DNA of 26,113 nucleotides from Dehalococcoidales bacterium (GTDB lineage: Bacteria > Chloroflexota > Dehalococcoidia > Dehalococcoidales > UBA2162), in assembly GCA_020343555.1 (NCBI GenBank), contig CP070800.1, positions 2,153,876 through 2,179,988 on the forward strand. The letters are read 5' to 3'. A program made the translations under genes and the position numbers. This document shows positions 7,099 through 14,887 of the stretch, piece after piece. How positions within the stretch are numbered: position 1 is the stretch's first letter; each line of letters starts with the position of its first letter. The notes under the pieces are model-generated. The model saw only the letters and a program-made list of their open reading frames with translations, made no database searches and was not told where the DNA came from.

Positions 7099-8709
7099 TC
7101 AGCTTATATTTGAGTGTCTGAATGCCTGAGAAAGGGAGATATGATTGCGGTATTCGTCCGCCTGTTTCTGTTGTTCGTACTCATTCCATCCCAACAACTT
7201 TCCCATTTCTTCCGCAACTGTTTCAACGACATCGAGTCCCAGGCAAGAAGCCATACCGGTAAAGCTACGGCGAAGCAGGAAATCAGCGGGAGTACGGGCT
7301 TGTTCAGTCTCAACCGCATGCCACACCTGGGCTATGATATCCCTGGAGTGAGAACAGATATTTTGTTTACCTCGCGCATCTCTCTCTGAGTACTCGATAA
7401 CCTGCTTGAGTCGGGAACCATAAAGATTATGAAGGTGAGATATTGTCTCACCTGGTAAACCACTTTCTCTGGATATAGATGCTTTTTCTTCGGATGACAG
7501 GGCTGGAGCTCCCGGCAGGGGTGTCTTTGCGGTTGTGCATGGCTTGGATACATCGAGTTTCTTTGATAATTCGTCGACGGTTTCTTCAGCGACCGCTCTG
7601 TATCCGGTGAGTTTGCCCCCTACAACAGACATAACGCCGATCAAACCATCCGTTTTTTCGTAGTCGATCAGCCTGTGACCACGGGTGACGTTTGAAGCAC
7701 TACCGTCTGGTGAACCTGCCAGAGCACGAAGACCGGCAAAGGTGTAGTATACATCATCTTTTTTCAAACCGGGGAAAGCCCTTCCTACTTCTCTGAGGAG
7801 ATAGTCGACATCGTCAGTATCAGCGGCAACGGTATCGGAATCATCGTTGAAATCGGTATCTGTCGTTCCGATTAAAGAGTAGCCTTCCCACGGGATGACG
7901 AAGAACAATCGTCCATCTGAGCGTGAGAATAGTACGTGGGCGTTTTGCGATATATTGTGCGTCACAAGGTGAATACCCTTGGTTCTCCTCATCCTTGGTG
8001 TTGATTCGGTGTTAAGTTTGCCGTGGACTATATCCATCCATGGTCCGGCGGCGTTTACCACCATCCTGGTGGAGACTGTGTAAGAATGTCCGGTAAGGGT
8101 ATCTTTTACCTGGATCCCGGTTTCTGTGTTACCTTCATGCAGGATTTCTGTGCATTCAGCATGATTCAGAACAGTGGCGCCCTGTTCAGCAGCACTTAAA
8201 GCGTTCTCAATACACAGTCTTTCTGCAAAGGGTATCTGGCAGTCGAAAAATTGATATGATCCTCTCAGATTGGAAACAGTCAGCCCGGGTTCCAATTCCA
8301 ACGTTTTTTTCTTCGAGTAATAGTGATATGAAGGCAAACTCTTATCGTAGGAAAGGAGATCATACAATCTCATGCCCAGAGCCATTACTACACGATCACT
8401 GAAACTGGTAATAGGCATCAGAAATGGTAGAGGATGTACCAGGTGGGGGGCTATGGAAAGGAGTATCTCCCGTTCCTTCATATCCTGTCTGACCAGGCCG
8501 AACTCCAGCTGACGGAGGTAACGGAATCCGCCGTGAATCAGCCGGGAAGAGGTTGATGTGGTACCGTAGGCGTAATCTTCCTTGTCGACGAGGAGTGTCT
8601 TGATTCCGCGGAGCGCTGCGTCCCGGGCGATTCCCGTACCAACGATCCCCCCACCAACAACAGCCAGGTCGAAAACTTGGTCTTTTATTTGCTCGAAATC
8701 TCTTTTCAC
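7099..8709 (-). CDS. glpD: FAD-dependent glycerol-3-phosphate dehydrogenase (GlpD)
   Basis: Membrane-associated flavoenzyme that oxidises sn-glycerol 3-phosphate to dihydroxyacetone phosphate and passes electrons to quinone. The N-terminal dinucleotide-binding motif is VVGGGIVGTGIARDAALRG (residues 18-36), followed by the family signature SSRLIHGGFRYLRQLEFGLV. Further family blocks are VVNAAGPWMD, TDTDFNDDSDTVAADTDDVDYLL, and YYTFAGLRALAGS near residue 325. The last 130 residues form the GlpD C-terminal domain. At 536 residues the length is normal. The start is GTG, with AAGGA seven bases upstream. It begins 14 bases after glpK, forming a glpK-glpD operon. No glycerol facilitator gene is adjacent. 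This is the respiratory type, not the anaerobic GlpABC complex. Confidence 0.96.
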   Translation of the reverse strand: MKRDFEQIKDQVFDLAVVGGGIVGTGIARDAALRGIKTLLVDKEDYAYGTTSTSSRLIHGGFRYLRQLEFGLVRQDMKEREILLSIAPHLVHPLPFLMPITSFSDRVVMALGMRLYDLLSYDKSLPSYHYYSKKKTLELEPGLTVSNLRGSYQFFDCQIPFAERLCIENALSAAEQGATVLNHAECTEILHEGNTETGIQVKDTLTGHSYTVSTRMVVNAAGPWMDIVHGKLNTESTPRMRRTKGIHLVTHNISQNAHVLFSRSDGRLFFVIPWEGYSLIGTTDTDFNDDSDTVAADTDDVDYLLREVGRAFPGLKKDDVYYTFAGLRALAGSPDGSASNVTRGHRLIDYEKTDGLIGVMSVVGGKLTGYRAVAEETVDELSKKLDVSKPCTTAKTPLPGAPALSSEEKASISRESGLPGETISHLHNLYGSRLKQVIEYSERDARGKQNICSHSRDIIAQVWHAVETEQARTPADFLLRRSFTGMASCLGLDVVETVAEEMGKLLGWNEYEQQKQADEYRNHISLSQAFRHSNIS

Positions 8710-8723
8710 GTCAGGTTCCTTGG

Positions 8724-10223
8724 TTATTCTTTAATCCAGCCTTTAGCTCTTTCGACTGCCCGTTTCCATTCAGCATACAGTTCTTCTCGCCGGTCATCGG
8801 GCATCGTCGGTTCATAGGTAACGGAAGCATTCCATTTCCGAGAAATATCGGTCGTATCTTTCCAGAAACCTGTTGCCAGTCCCGCCAGGTAACCTGCTCC
8901 GAGAGCTGTCGTTTCTGCGATTGCAGAAACCTGGATTGGTATTCCGAGAATGTCCGATTGAAACTGCATCGTGAACCTATTGGCTGAACCTCCGCCGTCT
9001 ACTCTCAACACAGGGATACTTAGTCCGGCTTCCATTCCCATTGCATCGATAACATCGCGTGACTGATAGACTATAGCCTCGAGAGTTGCTCTCACCAGGT
9101 GATCTCTTGTAGTTCCCTGTGTAAGTCCCACGATCATACCTCGGGCATACATATCCCAGTATGGCGCGCCCATCCCGGAAAATGTCGGGACGAAATAGAC
9201 TCCTCCGGTGTCTTTTACGGAAAGAGCCATGGTTTCTGTCTCGGCGGCTTTCGAAATTATACCCAGACCGTCACGCAGCCACTGGACGGCTGCGCCGGTA
9301 ATGAAAATACTGCCTTCCATGGCATAGGTGACTTCGTTATTCACTCCCCATGCCAGGGTGGTTACCAGGCCTTTGTCAGACTGTACTGGACTGGCACCCG
9401 TATTCAGCAGGACAAAAGAACCTGTACCGTAGGTGTTTTTGGCTGAGCCTGACTCATAACAGGCCTGACCGAATAGTGCAGCCTGCTGGTCTCCCGCGAT
9501 AGATCCTATTGGAATCTTGTTATTTCCGATTATACCTTCTCCAGTCTCGCCATACACTTCACTGGACGATACTACCCTGGGAAGCATATTCTCCGGAATA
9601 TTCAGAGTGTTTAGTAGTTCCTTGTCCCATTCGAGCGTGTGGATGTTATACAGCATCGTCCTCGAGGCGTTGCTGTAATCGGTGACGTGTACAGTTCCGC
9701 CGGTTAGGTTCCATACCAGCCATGTGTCCACGGTACCGAAAAGGAGGTCTCCATTCTCAGCCTGTTTCTGACCGTCGGGAATGCTGTCAAGGAGCCAGCG
9801 GATCTTGGTGGCGGAGAAATAGGCATCGATTATTAAACCTGTCTTTTCCTGTATTACTCGTTCTAAATCCTGTCGTTTCAAATCTTCGCACAGTTGCGCG
9901 GTACGGCGACACTGCCATCCTATCGCGTTTCCGACCGGTTTTCCGGTATGTCTGTTCCAGACAAGAGTCGTTTCTCTCTGATTGGTGATACCGAGACAGC
10001 TAATTTCACCGGGTTTAATACCGGCTTGTTCCAGGGCTTCACCGGCTACTGATAAAGCCGATTTGTAAAGCTCCTGTGGATCCTGCTCTATCCATCCCGG
10101 TCGAGGAAACATGCGGCTGATTTCTTTTGAGGTTTTTGATATAACCTTCCCTTCGACATCAATTACTAATGCTGTGCTTGCTGTGGTACCCTGGTCTATA
10201 GCCAGTATATATATTTCTGTCAT
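8724..10223 (-). CDS. glpK: Glycerol kinase
   Basis: FGGY-family kinase that phosphorylates glycerol to glycerol 3-phosphate with ATP. The N-terminal ATP/phosphate loop is YILAIDQGTTASTALV. Other family blocks are GITNQRETTLVWNRHTGKPVGNAIGWQCRRT, SNASRTMLYNIHTLEWD, GSIAGDQQAALFGQ, NTYGTGSF and LRVDGGGSANRFTMQFQSDILG. The length of 499 residues is standard. A GTG two codons earlier (10229) is in frame, but it falls inside the ACAGGTGA ribosome site, so the ATG at 10223 is the likely start. It is the first gene of glpK-glpD. A possible promoter upstream begins with TTGACC, with no convincing -10. Confidence 0.97.
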   Translation of the reverse strand: MTEIYILAIDQGTTASTALVIDVEGKVISKTSKEISRMFPRPGWIEQDPQELYKSALSVAGEALEQAGIKPGEISCLGITNQRETTLVWNRHTGKPVGNAIGWQCRRTAQLCEDLKRQDLERVIQEKTGLIIDAYFSATKIRWLLDSIPDGQKQAENGDLLFGTVDTWLVWNLTGGTVHVTDYSNASRTMLYNIHTLEWDKELLNTLNIPENMLPRVVSSSEVYGETGEGIIGNNKIPIGSIAGDQQAALFGQACYESGSAKNTYGTGSFVLLNTGASPVQSDKGLVTTLAWGVNNEVTYAMEGSIFITGAAVQWLRDGLGIISKAAETETMALSVKDTGGVYFVPTFSGMGAPYWDMYARGMIVGLTQGTTRDHLVRATLEAIVYQSRDVIDAMGMEAGLSIPVLRVDGGGSANRFTMQFQSDILGIPIQVSAIAETTALGAGYLAGLATGFWKDTTDISRKWNASVTYEPTMPDDRREELYAEWKRAVERAKGWIKE

Positions 10224-10352
10224 GTTCACCTGTTCGTAAAATTGAAGAATACAATCAATAGATTAGCACGAACCGCCTGGTCAAACAACCTGGTTTTTTG
10301 CATTTTCCGGGCTGTTTGTGCCAGAATTTTATATTAATAACGGAGGGCTGCA

Positions 10353-11321
10353 ATGCGAATTATTATCTATGGTGCAGGTGGAATTGGCGGTGTTATGGGC
10401 GGACACCTGGCAAGAACCGGTCAGGACGTAGTACTGATAGGTCGTCCCGGTCATGTAAGTGCTATCAATAAAAACGGATTGAAGTTCATCACTCCTGCGG
10501 GAACAGAATATCTGAAGATACCGGCGGTTACAGGACCTGAACAGATCGAGTTCGGACCTGACGACGCAGTATGCCTGACGATGAAGGGACAGAACACTGA
10601 AGATGCCATGAAAGACCTGAAGAAAGTAGTGGATGACGTGCCTGTTTTTTGCTTTCAGAACGGTGTCAGAAACGAGGAAATTGTATCCAAATATTTTCCC
10701 CGTACCTACGGTACTATGGTAAGGGTAGGTTCGGTATACCTGAATGATGGTGAGATTATCGCCAGGCGTGATCCGCCGGGCTGGTTTATTATCGGGCGTT
10801 ATCCCAAAGGAAAGGATGAGATTGCTGAAACCGTTGCCGATCAGTTAAGAAAAGCTAGCTTCTATGTAAAAACTGTCGAAGATGCGATCCCGTACAAATG
10901 GGGGAAGTTGATGGCTAATCTTGGTAATGCTATCGGCGCTATAACGAACGCGAAATGGGGTGAGATGGGTCATATTATGCAGGCGGCACAGACAGAACTT
11001 ACCGACCTGCTTGACGAAGCTGGAGTACACTGGATATCACAGGAACAGATTAGTAAAGAATGGCCAGAAATCAACGAGCCGCTGAAGGGGAGTATTCCTT
11101 CCGAAGCCCAGAGTTCCACCTGGCAGAGTCTTGCCCGGGAACAGGGTACGGTTGAAACCGAATTTCTGAATGGCGAAGTCGTTCGTCTGGCTGCAAGTAT
11201 TGGCAAGAAAGCTCCCATTAATGAAACGCTTCTTAACATTATGCTGGAAATGGCTGCCAACCGTGACCATCCGGGAAAGTATTCCGCGGAAGAACTAAGT
11301 AAAATGTTAGGTCTGAATTAA
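10353..11321 (+). CDS. panE: 2-dehydropantoate 2-reductase family protein (PanE/ApbA)
   Basis: NADPH-dependent reductase of the ketopantoate reductase family, which makes pantoate for coenzyme A. The N-terminal Rossmann motif is IIIYGAGGIGGVMGGHLA. ENDLE-like middle features include CLTMKGQNTEDAM and FCFQNGVRNEE, and the C-terminal domain has YKWGKLMANLGNAIGAI (the conserved Lys within the helix) and ETEFLNGEVV, which corresponds to the family's E-x-NG substrate motif. At 322 residues it matches the family. CGGAGGG lies five bases before the ATG. It is monocistronic, divergent from glpK and ended by the terminator at 11346-11375. No other pantothenate genes are nearby, so a related 2-oxoacid substrate is possible. 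Confidence 0.87.
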   Translation: MRIIIYGAGGIGGVMGGHLARTGQDVVLIGRPGHVSAINKNGLKFITPAGTEYLKIPAVTGPEQIEFGPDDAVCLTMKGQNTEDAMKDLKKVVDDVPVFCFQNGVRNEEIVSKYFPRTYGTMVRVGSVYLNDGEIIARRDPPGWFIIGRYPKGKDEIAETVADQLRKASFYVKTVEDAIPYKWGKLMANLGNAIGAITNAKWGEMGHIMQAAQTELTDLLDEAGVHWISQEQISKEWPEINEPLKGSIPSEAQSSTWQSLAREQGTVETEFLNGEVVRLAASIGKKAPINETLLNIMLEMAANRDHPGKYSAEELSKMLGLN

Positions 11322-11345
11322 CCGTAACAGGTAAATAATGAAAGA

Positions 11346-11375
11346 AAAAAGACCGGGTGAAAATCCGGTCTTTTT
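11346..11375. terminator. Bidirectional terminator between panE and tatA
   Basis: Stem GACCGG/CCGGTC (11351-11356 with 11365-11370), extended by A-tract/T-tract pairs to about 11 bp, with an 8-nt loop. It is followed by TTTTT on the plus strand and TTTTTT on the minus strand. It is well placed to end both convergent genes. Confidence 0.9.
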
Positions 11376-11396
11376 ATTCCCGCATATCAGAAATCG

Positions 11397-11627
11397 TTAT
11401 GCCTTGGCTTTCTTCTTTGCAGTTGCTTTCTTTTTAGGTTTGGGTGTTTCCTCGTCTTCGTCTCCTTCATCCTCGTCATCTTCGAGTTCTCCCTGTTGGC
11501 CTTTACGGAACGACCTGATACCTTTACCTATCGCTCCCCCAACCTGTGGAAGTTTTCCTACTCCGAAGACAATAAGGATGATCACTACAATTAAAGCGAT
11601 TTCCCAAGGACCCATGCGAAACGGCAT
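11397..11627 (-). CDS. tatA: Twin-arginine translocase subunit TatA/E
   Basis: Small membrane protein that oligomerises to move folded proteins across the cytoplasmic membrane. The layout is standard: a short N-tail, one transmembrane helix (about residues 8-22, [15 protein letters not shown]), a hinge (KLPQ), an amphipathic helix ([15 protein letters not shown]), and then a polar tail. The tail is strikingly segmented, first acidic ([12 protein letters not shown]), then basic ([14 protein letters not shown]). The length is 76 residues. There is a good promoter at 11681-11709. The gene is alone here; the TatC partner is not in the window. Confidence 0.93.
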   Translation of the reverse strand: MPFRMGPWEIALIVVIILIVFGVGKLPQVGGAIGKGIRSFRKGQQGELEDDEDEGDEDEETPKPKKKATAKKKAKA

Positions 11628-11680
11628 ATTTTCTAATCTCCCCGGATTCAGTCTCCATGTATAAGTTTCAAGCCATCCGT

Positions 11681-11709
11681 ATGTTAGCCCATTTGTAATA
11701 TAAAGTCAA
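11681..11709 (-). promoter_or_regulatory. Sigma70-type promoter of tatA
   Basis: Minus-strand TTGACT (11709-11704), a 17-nt spacer and TAACAT (11686-11681), about 50 bases upstream of the tatA ATG. It shows that tatA is transcribed independently of the radical SAM gene upstream. The remaining 158 bases up to 11867 hold no gene that I can see. Confidence 0.7.
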
Positions 11710-11867
11710 CTAATCGAGGGGAGATGATGGCGTTCACAGTAAGAAACTTGAAGTACAAATTTTGAAAGAGGAGCACATTTTTCTACGTGCCATAAACTAA
11801 CATGATGCAGAAATACCAGTGGTTTTGTGAGGTTATGGTACCGGGAATAGGGTTTCTTATTGAATCG

Positions 11868-13352
11868 TTACCGATTTTCTACTGTAGCTACTTTGTAGAA
11901 ATGGTAACCGTAGATAGAGAGAACGATAAACCGACCAAATTTTGCAGGTGATTGAATAAGGTAGGAAAGAAATAGTTTCCAGTAATGCCTTCTTCCCTCG
12001 CCCCTGATACCAATGTGCCATATAGAGCCGAAAAAGGCTTTGAAATGATGAGACTGTATCTTCCCGGTTTGCGTTCTTGGAGGTTTATATACCTTCATAA
12101 AGGTCTTGATTCTCTCGTAATACTGTTTTGGTGAATATATATGATTGATTACCTGCCTATACCCATTGATAAGTGTCTCGGTATTCATCACGGGTATGAA
12201 ATTGAGCGATGAATCAGCGTTATTGCCACTCATAGTCTTCAGCAGACGGTTTTCTTCTTCGAGTCGCTTGTACAGCTTCGTGCCGAGAGGAGCGTTTAAA
12301 AGTCCAACCATCGCTGTGACGATACCGCTATTCTGTATAAAATCTATCTGAGTCTGGAAAATCGATTCGGTGTCGTTATCGAAGCCGATGATAAAGCCAC
12401 CCTGTACCTCCAGTCCAAACTCCTGGAGTTTATTAACCGATACTACCATGTCGCGGTTCTGGTTCTGAGGTTTCGTGCATTCGATAAGGCTGTCTTCGTT
12501 GGGCGTTTCAATACCGATAAATACCACGTCGAAACCCGCGTCTACCATCAATCTTATCAGTTCATCATCGTCGGCAAGATTGATGGATACCTCCGTGTAA
12601 AGGACGAACGGGTATTTCTTGCTTTTTCGCCATTCGATAAGAGAGGGCAATATTTCGGCTTTCAGCTTCTTTTTGTTGCCGATAAAGTTATCATCGACTA
12701 TAAAGAGACTACCTCGCCAGCCGTGTTCATACAGGGAATCCATTTCCGCTATTAACTGGTCCTTTGTCTTGGTCCTGGGAGTATGACCGTTTAATACTAC
12801 GATATCACAGAACTCGCAATCATAAGGACAACCCCGTGAATACTGAAGATTCATCGAGGAATAGTGCTTCATGTCAAGCAACGACCACATTGGCACCGGA
12901 GTAGAAGTGATATCAGGCCATTCTTCCGAGTGGTAAATATGCCTTGCTTTACCTTTTTCCAGATCATCCAGGAAAGGTTGAAGGGTACTCTCGGCTTCTC
13001 CGAGTACAAAATGATCGATTCCTTCGAATTCCATGTAGCCGGTAGTGAACAGAGGACCTCCAGCGACTATGGTAGCGCCGAGTCTATTACATTGAGCAAC
13101 TACCCTGCGAACGGAATCTTTCTGTACCTCCATCGCGGAGATGAAAACTAAATCGGCCCACTCGATATCGTTATCGGTGAGCCTGCTGATATTCATATCT
13201 ATGAGTTTTTTCTCCCATTTTTCAGGGAGCATAGCTGCAACCGTCAGTACGCCAAGCGGTGGAAAAGCCGCTTTTTTAGCGACGAATTTCAATGCGTGCT
13301 TGAAACTCCAGAAGGTATCCGGGTACTGCGGGTAGATTAGAAGTATTTTCAT
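11868..13352 (-). CDS. B12-binding-domain radical SAM protein (DUF4070 / HpnP-like)
   Basis: Predicted cobalamin-dependent radical SAM enzyme, a group that often methylates unactivated carbons. Residues about 1-135 form the B12-binding fold (KILLIYPQYPDTFW, PPLGVLTVAAMLP, GATIVAGGPLFTTG). The radical SAM core starts near 165 with YSRGCPYDCEFCDI, giving the [4Fe-4S] ligands Cys175, Cys179 and Cys182. GWRGSLFIVDDNFIGNKKK and VFIGIETPNEDSL are blocks I associate with the DUF4070 group, which includes the hopanoid C-2 methylase HpnP. The C-terminal 150 residues match a DUF4070-like tail. No hopanoid or other lipid genes are nearby, so the substrate is unknown. The gene stands between rpsU and tatA on the same strand. 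Confidence 0.87.
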   Translation of the reverse strand: MKILLIYPQYPDTFWSFKHALKFVAKKAAFPPLGVLTVAAMLPEKWEKKLIDMNISRLTDNDIEWADLVFISAMEVQKDSVRRVVAQCNRLGATIVAGGPLFTTGYMEFEGIDHFVLGEAESTLQPFLDDLEKGKARHIYHSEEWPDITSTPVPMWSLLDMKHYSSMNLQYSRGCPYDCEFCDIVVLNGHTPRTKTKDQLIAEMDSLYEHGWRGSLFIVDDNFIGNKKKLKAEILPSLIEWRKSKKYPFVLYTEVSINLADDDELIRLMVDAGFDVVFIGIETPNEDSLIECTKPQNQNRDMVVSVNKLQEFGLEVQGGFIIGFDNDTESIFQTQIDFIQNSGIVTAMVGLLNAPLGTKLYKRLEEENRLLKTMSGNNADSSLNFIPVMNTETLINGYRQVINHIYSPKQYYERIKTFMKVYKPPRTQTGKIQSHHFKAFFGSIWHIGIRGEGRRHYWKLFLSYLIQSPAKFGRFIVLSIYGYHFYKVATVENR

Positions 13353-13389
13353 TCAATTACTCAAGATTACTCTTTTATTACCCCAGTAT

Positions 13390-13584
13390 TTACCTTTGCC
13401 CGGAATTCATCTGGCGTCGTCTTCGCCTGGCGCTTTTCTGCGCCTTCATTCTTTCCTTCTCCCCGCGGGAGACGAAGTGGCGATAGACTTTTGCTTCACG
13501 CAGAACGCCACTGGTCTGCACCATTCTCTGGAATCGGCGCAGCAGTGATTCCTGTGATTCGCCTTCTCTTATCGATACCTGCAT
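13390..13584 (-). CDS. rpsU: Ribosomal protein bS21, apparently leaderless
   Basis: Small-subunit protein S21, which sits near the anti-Shine-Dalgarno end of 16S rRNA. The sequence QVSIREGESQESLLRRFQRMVQ followed by a Lys/Arg-rich tail (KARKSARRRRR-like, with MKAQKSARRRRRQ present) is diagnostic. Two ATGs exist, at 13590 and 13584. I choose 13584 because MQVSIREGES aligns with normal S21 N-termini and because a perfect TATAAT lies at 13598-13593, so transcription should start at or within three bases of this ATG. Neither ATG has a Shine-Dalgarno sequence. The coding length is 64 residues, or 66 with the upstream ATG. Confidence 0.93.
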   Translation of the reverse strand: MQVSIREGESQESLLRRFQRMVQTSGVLREAKVYRHFVSRGEKERMKAQKSARRRRRQMNSGQR

Positions 13585-13592
13585 AGACATAT

Positions 13593-13623
13593 ATTATACA
13601 CCCGCTATTCAAGGATACTGCAA
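13593..13623 (-). promoter_or_regulatory. Promoter of rpsU immediately before its start codon
   Basis: Minus-strand TATAAT (13598-13593), two bases before the first ATG and eight before the second. The best -35 is TTGCAG (13623-13618) with a long 19-nt spacer, and it overlaps the arm of a large hairpin. The -10 is perfect and the -35 only fair. Confidence 0.55.
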
Positions 13624-13662
13624 GAGGTGAATCGCATTCAACCCTTGCAGTATCAATTTTTT
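13614..13662. terminator. Large hairpin between zinc-ribbon gene and rpsU
   Basis: Bases 13614-13654 form an 18-bp stem: 11 perfect pairs (GATACTGCAAG with its complement), then GGT/ACC and GAAT/ATTC. Two single A bulges interrupt it and the loop is CGC. On the plus strand it is followed by AATTTTTT, a terminator shape. On the minus strand the A-tract comes first and no U-tract follows, so it would act as a 3'-end or processing structure for the zinc-ribbon mRNA (stop at 13674), or as a barrier to antisense transcription. Confidence 0.65.
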
Positions 13663-13673
13663 AACCGTTTTGT

Positions 13674-13964
13674 TTAGTTTCTAACTTTCTGGTAGCAGTC
13701 GCTGCAGTAAACCGGTCTGTCACCGCGAGGTTCAAACGGTACTTCGGTATCCTTACCGCATTCGGCACATACTACCGGGTACATCTGTCGCCTGGTTCCG
13801 AAACCACTCCCGTATCGCTGGGCTTTTCTCGCCTGGCGGCACTCAGGGCAGCGTTTCGGTTCGTTGACATATCCTTTTGACTGGAAAAATTCCTGTTCCT
13901 CAGCACTAAAAGTGAACGTTGTTCCACAATCAGCACACTGGAGGGACCTGTCTTCAAAAGCCAT
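13674..13964 (-). CDS. Double zinc-ribbon protein (zf-trcl plus CxxC-x17-CxxC)
   Basis: A 96-residue protein made of two zinc ribbons. The first half (DRSLQCADCGTTFTF, EQEFFQSKGYVNEPKRCPECRQARK) is the probable zinc-ribbon (zf-trcl) type with CADC and CPEC knuckles. The second half has CAEC, then exactly 17 residues, then CSDC, the CxxC-x17-CxxC domain. The open frame reaches 14009, but ATG at 13964 is chosen because AGGAGGT lies seven bases upstream. Proteins of this kind have no assigned function; nucleic-acid or ribosome binding is a guess. It lies upstream of rpsU and has a consensus-like promoter, so it may be highly expressed. Confidence 0.88.
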   Translation of the reverse strand: MAFEDRSLQCADCGTTFTFSAEEQEFFQSKGYVNEPKRCPECRQARKAQRYGSGFGTRRQMYPVVCAECGKDTEVPFEPRGDRPVYCSDCYQKVRN

Positions 13965-14070
13965 TAGATGACCTCCTCTCTCGATATTAGTTAGAGTTCG
14001 GTCACCCAATACTATAATGATATGTCTTGATCTATCGAAGTTTGTAATAACCTACACTGTAACCTTAAAC

Positions 14071-14099
14071 ATTATATACCAGATGATATGTAATGTAAA
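14071..14099 (-). promoter_or_regulatory. Sigma70-type promoter of the zinc-ribbon gene
   Basis: Minus-strand TTTACA (14099-14094), a 17-nt spacer and TATAAT (14076-14071). Transcription would begin near 14064, leaving a leader of about 100 nt before the ATG at 13964. Confidence 0.7.
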
Positions 14100-14133
14100 G
14101 TTACAGGCACGGAGTGAGTAGAACAAGGGTAGA

Positions 14134-14886
14134 TTACATCGAACTCAGGTACATGCAAATCGCACCGCAGGCAGCAACGTTTAACGATTCCGCTTTCTCA
14201 TGTATTGTGGGGACTCGTATCCGATGTTCTGATATTTCAAGGAGTTCTCCTGAAAGACCGGAAGCCTCGTTTCCGAGGGCAAGCACGAGTTTCTTTTGAC
14301 TCTTAAGGATTACAGGGTCTTCCGTACCAGACAGGTCTGCGGCAAAAACTGCATAATCGTTATCCTGAAGTTGCCGGATGAGTTTCATATACCCAGACGT
14401 CCGTCTTATCCACAATGACAGCACAGAACCGGCAGTCGACTGGACACACTTCGGTGACAGAGGATCAGCGCTTTTTTCAGTCATGATCACCCCGGAAAAT
14501 CCGAAAGCAGCCGCTGTTCTTATGAGTGTTCCAGCATTTCCAGGATCCTGGATATCCTCCAGGAGAAGGATTTTATCACCGATTACCGAAGGAAGGTCAT
14601 CGGAATATATACCCGGAGGTGATTTAACTACTGCAGCTATCCCCTGAGGTGTTCGTGTTGTACTGATGGATTTAAATTGACTGTCGTTTAGAGAACGTAC
14701 GGCAAATTCACTGTATACCGGAGGTATATCATCAACAATGAGGATCTCCTCGATATCCCCAGGTCGGGCAATGATCACCTGCCGTACAGCTCTTTCTCCT
14801 TCTACCAGGAAAGCACCGGCCGAAAGCCGTCCTTTCCGGGTGAACAGAGATTTATACCATTTCAACGGTTTTAGAGTGGCGGACAT
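14134..14886 (-). CDS. TrmH/SpoU-family RNA 2'-O-ribose methyltransferase
   Basis: SAM-dependent methyltransferase of the SPOUT class, acting on rRNA or tRNA ribose 2'-OH groups. The N-terminal substrate-binding domain (about 1-95) opens with KWYKSLFTRKGRLSAGAFLVEGERAV. The knotted catalytic domain carries motif 1 (LLLEDIQDPGNAGTLIRTAAAFG, with the catalytic Arg), motif 2 (LVLALGNEASGLS) and motif 3 (VPTIHEKAESLNVAAC). The length of 250 residues is normal for RlmB/TsnR-like members, but the target nucleotide cannot be told. The start lies one base after the stop of the upstream GNAT gene, so the two are translationally coupled. The 124 bases downstream of its stop (14010-14133) hold the zinc-ribbon promoter. 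Confidence 0.92.
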   Translation of the reverse strand: MSATLKPLKWYKSLFTRKGRLSAGAFLVEGERAVRQVIIARPGDIEEILIVDDIPPVYSEFAVRSLNDSQFKSISTTRTPQGIAAVVKSPPGIYSDDLPSVIGDKILLLEDIQDPGNAGTLIRTAAAFGFSGVIMTEKSADPLSPKCVQSTAGSVLSLWIRRTSGYMKLIRQLQDNDYAVFAADLSGTEDPVILKSQKKLVLALGNEASGLSGELLEISEHRIRVPTIHEKAESLNVAACGAICMYLSSM

Positions 14887-14887
14887 A

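Noticed and set aside
11338..11664. Plus-strand ORF with long serine runs
   Set aside because: It is antisense to the acidic tail of tatA. The serine run is the complement of Asp/Glu codons, and it crosses the bidirectional terminator.
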